Assembly (NCBI GenBank): GCA_963725145.1
Contig: CAVRXL010000010.1
Coordinates: 1,178,001 to 1,242,000, forward strand
Origin: DATAEE01 sp963725145
GTDB taxonomy: Bacteria > Acidobacteriota > Vicinamibacteria > Vicinamibacterales > 2-12-FULL-66-21
Length of the DNA stretch: 64,000 nucleotides
Direction of reading: 5' to 3'
The notes beneath the pieces were generated by a model. The model saw only the letters and a program-made list of their open reading frames with translations, made no database searches and was not told the DNA's origin. The first letter of the stretch is position 1. The number at the start of each line of letters is the position of its first letter. Below, in pieces: positions 58,137 to 64,000 of this stretch. The translations under genes were made by a program, and so were the position numbers.

Positions 58137-59301
58137 TCCTGCGGCCCGCCTGGCGGCTGCGGGGCTGTCCGGCATCGCCGACAAGCTCGATGCCGGCGTG
58201 CGCCTCGATCTCGAGGATGGCGTGCGGCTGTTCGACTCGCCGGATCTGCTGGCGCTCGGCTGGCTGGCCAACCGCGATCGTGAGCGACGGCACGCTGCGC
58301 GCACGTACTACAACTACAACATCCGGATCGAAGCGACGAACGTCTGCGTCGCGAGCTGCCTGTTCTGCGCGTTCGCGCGGCTGAAGCCGGGGGACGCCGA
58401 CGCGTACACGATGTCGCTGGAAGAGGTCTGGGGCAAACTACGCAGCCGCGCCGATCAGGCGCTCACCGAGGTTCACGTCGTCAACGGCCTGCACCCCGAT
58501 CTACCGTTTGAGTACTACACAGAGATGCTGCGCGGCCTGAAGCGCATCCGGCCGTCGATCCATCTGAAGTGTTTCACCGCGGTCGAGATCGCCTTCTTCG
58601 CGGACCTCTACGGGATGACCGACGAGCAGGTGCTGCGCGAGCTGATGACGGCGGGGCTCGATTCGCTGCCCGGCGGCGGCGCCGAGATTTTCGCGGAGCG
58701 CGTGCGTCGGAAGATCTGCCACGACAAGGCGGACGCGGATCGCTGGCTCTCGATCCACCGCATCGCGCACCGGCTCGGCATGCGCTCGAACGTGACGATG
58801 TTGTACGGACACATCGAGACGGCGGCCGAGCGGGTCGATCACATGCTGCGGGCGCGCGCGCTCCAGGACGAGACCGGCGGCTTCCAGGCGTTCATCCCGC
58901 TCGCGTTCCACCCCGACAACAACCAGATGCGCAAGCTGCCCGCGCCGTCCGCGGCAGACACGCTGCGCGTTCACGCGGTGGCGCGTCTCGTCGTCGACAA
59001 TATCCCGCACGTGAAGGCGTTCTGGATCGCCACGGGCGTCGACGTCGCCCAGGCGTCCCTGTGGTTCGGGGTCGACGATCTGGATGGGACCGTGCAGGAG
59101 GAGAAGATCTACCACATGGCCGGGGCACGAACGCCGGAGGCGATGACGACGGGCGAGATCCGCCGGCTCATCCGTGCGGCCGGGCGAGAGCCCATCGAAC
59201 GCGACACCCTCTACAACGTGATCCCACCTGGCAGGGCCGAGGTCGAACCCCTCGACTCCGCTCGGGGCAAGCCCACCGAACCGTCGGGCGTGGTACAATA
59301 G
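58117..59301 (+). CDS. mqnE: Aminofutalosine synthase (radical SAM)
   Basis: Radical SAM enzyme that joins 3-(1-carboxyvinyloxy)benzoate with SAM in the futalosine pathway. The cluster motif is NVCVASCLFCAF (CxxxCxxC) near residues 75-83; EVHVVNGLHPDLPFEYY and FQAFIPLAFHPDNNQM follow the family. The conserved N-terminus begins near LAAAGLSGIADKLDAGVRL; the only start codon upstream is TTG at 58117, inside a CACGGAT-type repeat, so the first ~10 residues are probably repeat-derived. Its end carries TACAAT (59294-59299), a possible promoter for nadA. Confidence 0.9.
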   Translation: MRGLHGCPAARLAAAGLSGIADKLDAGVRLDLEDGVRLFDSPDLLALGWLANRDRERRHAARTYYNYNIRIEATNVCVASCLFCAFARLKPGDADAYTMSLEEVWGKLRSRADQALTEVHVVNGLHPDLPFEYYTEMLRGLKRIRPSIHLKCFTAVEIAFFADLYGMTDEQVLRELMTAGLDSLPGGGAEIFAERVRRKICHDKADADRWLSIHRIAHRLGMRSNVTMLYGHIETAAERVDHMLRARALQDETGGFQAFIPLAFHPDNNQMRKLPAPSAADTLRVHAVARLVVDNIPHVKAFWIATGVDVAQASLWFGVDDLDGTVQEEKIYHMAGARTPEAMTTGEIRRLIRAAGREPIERDTLYNVIPPGRAEVEPLDSARGKPTEPSGVVQ

Positions 59302-59306
59302 AACCG

Positions 59307-59335
59307 CTTGCGAAAGTTTTCACAAGCTCCGCAAG
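59307..59335 (+). promoter_or_regulatory. Leader hairpin before nadA
   Basis: CTTGCG and CGCAAG arms with a 17-base AT-rich loop in the roughly 60-nt leader between mqnE and nadA. Its role is unknown. Confidence 0.35.
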
Positions 59336-59361
59336 TGGGCGCGTAAGGGCGCCGTACCACG

Positions 59362-60495
59362 ATGAACGTCAATCTCCTCACGGACTACGAGAAGACCCAG
59401 ATCGGCGAGCGGCAACCGCTGCCCGATCGGTATCTCGGTCTGCCCGACGAGGAGATGGACCTGCGGATCGCGTCGGCGAAGGCCGCGCTCGGCGACCGCC
59501 TCGTCATCCTCGGCCATCACTACCAGCGGGACGAGGTCATCAAGTTCGCCGACTACACGGGCGACTCCTTCAAGCTGGCGCGCCAGGCCGCGAGCCGCGG
59601 CGAAGCCGAGTTCATCATCTTCTGTGGCGTGCACTTCATGGCGGAGGCCGCCGACATCCTGAGCGCTTCTCACCAGAAAGTGATTCTCCCGGACCTTGCG
59701 GCCGGCTGCTCGATGGCCGACATGGCGGCGCCCGATCAGCTCGAGCTGTGCTGGCGCGAGCTCGAGCAGATGGGCGCGCGCTCGGTCATCCCGGTCACCT
59801 ACATCAATTCAGCGGCATCCATCAAAGCGTTCTGCGGCGAGCACGGCGGCGTGGTCTGCACGTCGTCGAACGCCGCGGCGACGCTGAAGTGGGCGTGGGA
59901 GCGCGGCGAGAAGCTGCTCATGCTGCCCGACCAGCACCTCGGCCGCAACACCGCGTTTTTCCGGATGGGCGTTCCCCTCGACGACATGGTCGTGTGGGAC
60001 CCGGCCGAACCCTGGGGCGGGCTCTCACGGGAGGAGCTTCAGCGGGCGCGCCTGATCCTGTGGAAGGGCCACTGCTCGGTTCACACCCGCTTCAGCGTTC
60101 AGCAGATCGCGAACTTCCGGACGCAGTACCCGCAAGGCCGGGTCATCGTGCACCCGGAGTGCACGTTCGACGTCGTGCAGGCGTCGGACGATTCCGGCTC
60201 GACGGAGCACATCATCAAGACGGTGACCAACAGTCCGGAAGGATCCGTGTGGGCTGTGGGCACCGAGATCCACCTCGTCCACCGGCTCACGCAGCAGCTT
60301 GCGCCATCGCGAACCGTCGTGACGCTGGATCCGTTCGGCTGCCTGTGCTCGACGATGTTCCGCGTCTCGCCGAACCATCTGCTGTGGGTGCTCGAAGGGC
60401 TGCTCGACGGAGAGATCCACAACCAGATCATCGTCCCCGAGCCGACTCGGCATTGGGCCAGGGTCGCGCTCGATCGGATGCTCACGATCTCCTAG
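59362..60495 (+). CDS. nadA: Quinolinate synthase A
   Basis: [4Fe-4S] enzyme that condenses iminoaspartate and DHAP to quinolinate for NAD. 377 aa. LGHHYQRDEVIKFADYTGDS near 50, IIFCGVHFMAEAADIL with one cluster Cys, LAAGCSMADM, and LDPFGCLCSTMFR with a further Cys match NadA. nadB and nadC are not in the window. Leader of about 60 nt with a hairpin. Confidence 0.95.
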   Translation: MNVNLLTDYEKTQIGERQPLPDRYLGLPDEEMDLRIASAKAALGDRLVILGHHYQRDEVIKFADYTGDSFKLARQAASRGEAEFIIFCGVHFMAEAADILSASHQKVILPDLAAGCSMADMAAPDQLELCWRELEQMGARSVIPVTYINSAASIKAFCGEHGGVVCTSSNAAATLKWAWERGEKLLMLPDQHLGRNTAFFRMGVPLDDMVVWDPAEPWGGLSREELQRARLILWKGHCSVHTRFSVQQIANFRTQYPQGRVIVHPECTFDVVQASDDSGSTEHIIKTVTNSPEGSVWAVGTEIHLVHRLTQQLAPSRTVVTLDPFGCLCSTMFRVSPNHLLWVLEGLLDGEIHNQIIVPEPTRHWARVALDRMLTIS

Positions 60496-60524
60496 ATTCC
60501 TCGTATAGAATCGACTCTTCGTGG

Positions 60525-60570
60525 CGTCCGGCATGCGCCGGACGTTCGTAGCGTCCGCCTTCAGGCGGAC
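60525..60570. repeat. Pair of REP-like hairpins before sodA
   Basis: CGTCCGGC-ATGC-GCCGGACG at 60525-60544 (preceded by GTGG) and GTCCGCCT-TC-AGGCGGAC at 60553-60570 (preceded by GTAGC). The second ends 21 nt before the sodA GTG. Confidence 0.9.
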
Positions 60571-60591
60571 CGCAAGCGTAAGGAGATTATC

Positions 60592-61194
60592 GTGGCGCAC
60601 GAGCTTCCTCCCCTGCCGTATGCCTACAACGCGCTGGAGCCGCACATCGACGAGCAGACGATGCGGATCCATCACGACAAGCACCACGCGGCATACGTGA
60701 ACAACCTGAACGCCGCGCTCGAGAAGCATCCCGAGCTGCAGAACAAGTCGATTGACGATCTCATCCGAGGGATCAACAGCGTGCCCGAAGACATCCGGAC
60801 CGCCGTGCGCAACAACGGCGGAGGGCACGCGAACCACACGATGTTCTGGGAGATCATGGGCCCGGGCGGCGGCGGCGCGCCGAAGGGGGCGCTGGGCGAC
60901 GCGATCAAGGCCACGTTCGGCGGCTTCGATCAATTCAAGGAGCTGGTGAACAAGGCGGGCGTCGGACGATTCGGGAGCGGCTGGGCGTGGCTCGTGGACG
61001 CCGGCGGCAAGCTGGTGATCGAGAGCACGCCAAACCAGGACAGCCCGGTGATGGAGGGGAAGAAGCCGATCCTCGGCGTCGACGTCTGGGAGCACGCCTA
61101 CTATCTGAAGTATCAGAACCGCCGCCCCGATTACCTCGCCGCCTGGTGGAACACGGTGAACTGGGACGCGGTGAGTAAGCGGTTCGGCAAGTAG
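60592..61194 (+). CDS. sodA: Superoxide dismutase (Fe/Mn)
   Basis: 200 aa. Metal ligands in family order: MRIHHDKHHAAYVNNLN (His27), GGHANHTMFWEIM (His about 80), and GVDVWEHAYYLKYQNRR (Asp and His). GTG start with AAGGAG eight bases upstream. No signal peptide, so cytoplasmic. Metal choice cannot be decided by eye. It stands after two REP-like hairpins and is probably transcribed from TATAGAAT-like sequence near 60504. Confidence 0.95.
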   Translation: MAHELPPLPYAYNALEPHIDEQTMRIHHDKHHAAYVNNLNAALEKHPELQNKSIDDLIRGINSVPEDIRTAVRNNGGGHANHTMFWEIMGPGGGGAPKGALGDAIKATFGGFDQFKELVNKAGVGRFGSGWAWLVDAGGKLVIESTPNQDSPVMEGKKPILGVDVWEHAYYLKYQNRRPDYLAAWWNTVNWDAVSKRFGK

Positions 61195-61203
61195 CGCGGC
61201 ATA

Positions 61204-61287
61204 GGGCCTGGGGCCTGGGGCTTAGGGCCTGGAGGCTGAACGAGCCGGGTCCCGAGTCCTATACCAAGCCCCAAGCCCCAAGCCCCG
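61204..61287. repeat. GGGCCTG / CAAGCCC heptad arrays
   Basis: A plus-orientation array (GGGCCTGGGGCCTGGGGCTT-type, 61204-61235) followed by the opposite orientation (CAAGCCCCAAGCCCCAAGCC-type, 61264-61287), giving a loose inverted repeat. A third short block lies at 62088-62107. Confidence 0.8.
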
Positions 61288-61288
61288 C

Positions 61289-62086
61289 GTGTCTTTCATC
61301 TTCTTTCTCTTCCTGACCCACCTCGGCATCGGCATCGCCTGGACGCTGCCGCTCGTGCCGCGCGCCGCGGGCATCAAGTTCTTTCGATTCAACGCAGGCA
61401 TCGTGGTCGCGCTGCTCGCGGTCGCCGCCGCGCTGCGGCCCGATCCGGCGGGTCTGTCGGGATCCTGGACGATCGGGCTGTGGCTGCTGGGCGCGGCCAT
61501 CGCCGCGATGACGATGTACTGGGCGACCATCGGCCGGATGCTCGCGGCGCTGCGCGGCGCGTTCCTCTGGACCGCGCTCGTCACCGGCGCGGGGGCGCTC
61601 GGCATGCAGGCGCTCGCGCTTGCGCCGAGCACGGACCGGATCGGCCTCGCGCTGACGGCGCTGAGCTTCGTGAGCTCCGCGGCGCTGCTCGGCGGCACCT
61701 GCACGGCGATGGTGCTCGGACACTGGTACCTGATCCTGCCGTCGATGGAGATCGCGCTCCTCAAGCGCATCGTCAGGTTCCACCTGGGGTCGCTCGTCAT
61801 GCGCGTCCTCATCGTCGGCGCGGTCGTCTTCGCGGTGACCGGCGGGCTCCTGATCGCGTCGATCGATTTTCCGCGCTACGCGACGTCGGTCGACGGCGTG
61901 TTCCTCTGGCAACGCGTGCTCTTCGGCCTGGCCGGACCCGCCGTGCTCGGATGGCTGACGTGGGAGACCGCAAAGATCCGGTCGACGCAGTCGGCCACCG
62001 GGATCCTCTACGTGGATTTCTTCGCGGTGATCGTGGGCGAGGTGCTCGCGAAGTATCTGTTGATGGAGATTTCGCTACCGCTCTAA
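61289..62086 (+). CDS. Polytopic membrane protein, unknown function
   Basis: 265 aa with about eight hydrophobic helices (for example FIFFLFLTHLGIGIAWTLPLV, TIGLWLLGAAIAAMTMYWA, LLGGTCTAMVLGHWYLILP, VFLWQRVLFGLAGPAVLGW). Conserved-looking His/Trp/Tyr in GHWYLILPSM suggest a cofactor or quinone environment, but no family is recognised. GTG start directly after the heptad repeat. Confidence 0.78.
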   Translation: MSFIFFLFLTHLGIGIAWTLPLVPRAAGIKFFRFNAGIVVALLAVAAALRPDPAGLSGSWTIGLWLLGAAIAAMTMYWATIGRMLAALRGAFLWTALVTGAGALGMQALALAPSTDRIGLALTALSFVSSAALLGGTCTAMVLGHWYLILPSMEIALLKRIVRFHLGSLVMRVLIVGAVVFAVTGGLLIASIDFPRYATSVDGVFLWQRVLFGLAGPAVLGWLTWETAKIRSTQSATGILYVDFFAVIVGEVLAKYLLMEISLPL

Positions 62087-62126
62087 AGGGCTTGGGGCCT
62101 GGGGCCAAGTCTCAGCAAGTTGTAGC

Positions 62127-62144
62127 GCAGCCCTTTAGGGCTGC
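62127..62144. repeat. REP-like hairpin before the zinc-ribbon gene
   Basis: GCAGCCCT-TT-AGGGCTGC, preceded by GTAGC, ending 11 nt before the GTG at 62156. The stem is identical to that before sufC. Confidence 0.9.
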
Positions 62145-62155
62145 CTGGACTAACG

Positions 62156-62620
62156 GTGCAGATCACCCTGAAGTGTCCGGGATGCCACGCCAAGCTGCCC
62201 GTGGACGCCGCTCAGGCGCCCGGTGGCGTCCGCTGCGGCGGGTGCGGGCGGGAAATGCCCGTCCACCTGACGGCGGCCGTGCGCGAGGATCGGGTCATCG
62301 ACGCCTGTCCGCTCTGCGGCGGCGCGGACTTCTACCTGCGAAAGGACTTCGACCCGAAGGTCGGTCTGACCGTCGTCATCATCGGCGCGCTCATCAGCGC
62401 CGGCTTTTACTGGCTCGAGCTCGACCTGATCGCGTACTCAGTGCTGGCCGGCGCGGCGCTCATCGACCTGGTGATCTACCGGCGCCTCGGCGACGTCACG
62501 GTCTGTTACCGGTGCCACGCGGAGTTCAGAGGGACGTACCGGCGCACGGCCGGCGCCTTCGATCTTCACACGGCCGACGTGCTGGAACCGGAGTGGGAGC
62601 GGAAGATCGGCCGGCGATAA
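62156..62620 (+). CDS. Zinc-ribbon membrane protein
   Basis: 154 aa. Three CxxC-type zinc motifs: CPGCHAKL with CGGCGRE, CPLCGG, and CYRCHAEF; between the second and third there are two hydrophobic helices (VGLTVVIIGALISAGFYWL and YSVLAGAALIDLVIY). Unknown function; such proteins often act as small regulators or membrane anchors. GTG start. Confidence 0.75.
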   Translation: MQITLKCPGCHAKLPVDAAQAPGGVRCGGCGREMPVHLTAAVREDRVIDACPLCGGADFYLRKDFDPKVGLTVVIIGALISAGFYWLELDLIAYSVLAGAALIDLVIYRRLGDVTVCYRCHAEFRGTYRRTAGAFDLHTADVLEPEWERKIGRR

Positions 62621-62637
62621 AAGGACCCAACCCGGGT

Positions 62638-64000
62638 TCAGCCGCACCGCAGCGCGGCGATCGGATCGACGCGCATCGCGCGGCGCGCCGGCACCCAGCA
62701 GGCGAGCAGGGCCACGGCGAGCAGCGCGACGACCGTGCCGGCGTAGCTGGGCGGGTCGAACGGCGTCACCTCGAACAACAATGTCGAGACCAGACGCGCG
62801 AGCGCGAGCGCACCTGCCAGACCGACGACGATGCCGGCGATGACGAGCGTCATGCCCTGGCCGATGACCATTGCGAGCAGGCGTCCGCGCGGCGCCCCGA
62901 TCGCGAGCCGCACGCCAATCTCCTGCGTGCGCGCGCTCACGGAATGGGAGACCACGCCGTACAACCCCACGCCGGCGAGAAGAAGCGCGATCAGCGCGAA
63001 CAAGCTGAGGAGAAGCATCGAGAAGCGGCGCTGTGCGAGCGAGTCCCTGACGACCTCGGCGAGAGGGCTCATCCTGTAGGCGGGGAGATTCCGGTCGATG
63101 TCCCTGACCAGCGCGCGCGAAGCGGACGCGATCCCGTTCGGATCGCCCTCCGTCCGCGCAACGATCCACATCGTCGAGAACGTGTCCTGGCTGAACGGGA
63201 CGTACACCGTTGGCTCCGCGCCGGCGTCGAGTCCCCCGTAGCGCACGTCGCCGACGATGCCGACGATTTCGGAGAATCCGTCGTTTCCGTTGCCGAGGCT
63301 GATTCCCCGACCTATCGGATCCTCGCCGGGGAAGTAACGGCGCACGAAGGCTTCGTCGACAATCGCAACCATTTGCGATTCCGATGCGTCCTGCCTCGTG
63401 AACCCGCGGCCCCTCCGAAGCGGGATTCCGAGAGTTTCGAAGTAGCCCGGCGCAATCACTCGATAGGTCGCCGACGGGTCGTTGGCGTCCGGCGACGGAC
63501 GACCTCGCACGCTGAACGACAGGCGATAGCTGTCGCGAATGGGTAGCGATTGGATCATGCCAGTGGATGCCACGCCAGGCAGCCCCTGTAACCGTTCCAG
63601 CAGTTGATCGAAGAACGCGGTGCGCTGTGCGCCCTTGTAAGAGGCCTGGGGCAGCGACACCTGGAATGCCAGGACATTGTCGGCCCGGAACCCTGGATTG
63701 ACATCGGTCAGCCGGCTGAAGCTGCGCAACAACAGCGCGGCGCCGACGAGCAACACGAGTGAGAGCGCCACCTCCGTCATGACGAGGGCGTTGCGTAGCC
63801 ACCGGCCGCCCGAGCCCGCCGAGCTGCGTCCTCCTTCCTTCATGACCTCGCCGACGTTCGTGCGTGAGGCCTGCCAGGCCGGCGCGAGCCCGAAGCAGAT
63901 CCCGGTCACGACGCATATCAGGAGCGTGAAGGCGAGAACGCCGCCGTCAATGGCGACTTCCTGCACGCGCGGGATGGTGCCGGCGTTGAGCGTCCGGATG
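62638..64000 (-). CDS. MacB/ADOP-type ABC permease, N-terminus outside window
   Basis: About 453 C-terminal residues of a FtsX-like permease. One membrane helix (GVLAFTLLICVVTGICFGLAPA), a linker LRNALVMTEVALSLVLLVGAALLLRS in order, a periplasmic core domain (IVGIVGDVRYGGLD, TVYVPFSQ) and three C-terminal helices with ARTQEIGVRLAIGAPRGRLLAMV and the end ARRAMRVDPIAALRCG. These are the marks of the duplicated permeases abundant in Acidobacteria. The reading frame continues to the window edge, so the true start and the first permease half lie beyond 64000. Confidence 0.92.
   Translation of the reverse strand, partial: IRTLNAGTIPRVQEVAIDGGVLAFTLLICVVTGICFGLAPAWQASRTNVGEVMKEGGRSSAGSGGRWLRNALVMTEVALSLVLLVGAALLLRSFSRLTDVNPGFRADNVLAFQVSLPQASYKGAQRTAFFDQLLERLQGLPGVASTGMIQSLPIRDSYRLSFSVRGRPSPDANDPSATYRVIAPGYFETLGIPLRRGRGFTRQDASESQMVAIVDEAFVRRYFPGEDPIGRGISLGNGNDGFSEIVGIVGDVRYGGLDAGAEPTVYVPFSQDTFSTMWIVARTEGDPNGIASASRALVRDIDRNLPAYRMSPLAEVVRDSLAQRRFSMLLLSLFALIALLLAGVGLYGVVSHSVSARTQEIGVRLAIGAPRGRLLAMVIGQGMTLVIAGIVVGLAGALALARLVSTLLFEVTPFDPPSYAGTVVALLAVALLACWVPARRAMRVDPIAALRCG

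Overview
The window is a 64 kb, high-GC, gene-dense bacterial chromosome segment. Gene content and style point to Acidobacteriota, probably a Vicinamibacteria-like lineage: a MacB/ADOP-type permease at the right edge, futalosine-type menaquinone genes, a DUF4097 beta-repeat protein, a TonB receptor with a carboxypeptidase-regulatory-like N-domain, and many interspersed palindromic repeats. This placement is inference from content; no rRNA or tRNA gene is visible.

Layout. 0.3-4.4 kb: M20 peptidase, LamB/YcsF (PxpA-like) protein, MFS transporter, lipoprotein. 4.4-14.9 kb: membrane M48 protease, a duplicated-domain secreted protein, S41 peptidase, a zinc-knuckle/RGG-tail protein, acetamidase/formamidase, FabI, BON lipoprotein, flavin reductase. 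14.9-21.5 kb (minus strand): HD-GYP/GAF/GGDEF c-di-GMP protein, an S8 subtilase ending in 13 NIVWGT-type repeats with a sigma-54-type promoter in front, and an NtrC-class activator next to a small PH-like membrane protein. 21.6-26.2 kb: deoxyhypusine-synthase-like enzyme, PIN-like DUF5615, ROK protein, NagA, DUF4097 protein. 26.2-27.3 kb: divergent queC/queD. 27.3-31.5 kb: a metal locus in which a DtxR/MntR regulator is continuous in frame with an outer-membrane-type protein, divergent from a two-domain multicopper oxidase, a ZIP transporter with an extra extracytoplasmic domain, and a cupredoxin. 31.5-35.4 kb: ubiE/menG, a PilT-like ATPase without its Walker A lysine, and small unknowns. 35.4-41.7 kb: CoA transferase, a glutaredoxin that reads through an in-frame TGA (predicted selenoprotein), homoserine dehydrogenase, aminotransferase, SUMF1-like protein, SIMPL protein, RmuC. 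41.8-49.7 kb: a complete SUF locus (Rrf2 regulator, A-type carrier, sufB, C, D, S, U, T and a second cysteine desulfurase). 50-62.6 kb: CBS protein, mqnD, a B12 uptake operon behind a cobalamin riboswitch (btuB-D-C-F plus an ATP-PPase), mqnE, nadA, sodA and membrane proteins. The right edge holds an incomplete permease.

The strongest observations are: (1) the UxxC glutaredoxin with a bacterial-type SECIS hairpin at the expected distance, written in codons unusual for this genome; (2) the multicopper oxidase-ZIP-cupredoxin locus with overlapping divergent promoters, a palindromic operator and a regulator/outer-membrane fusion; (3) a family of REP-like hairpins (5'-GTAG, apex CT-TY-AG) whose stems differ in sequence but stay paired. 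Copies of this and other repeats lie in frame inside btuD, ubiE and a secreted protein, form the ends of rmuC and the rrf2-like gene, and abut the ribosome-binding sites of sufC, sufT, sodA and a zinc-ribbon gene; (4) the sigma-54 promoter/activator/NIVWGT-repeat subtilase unit.
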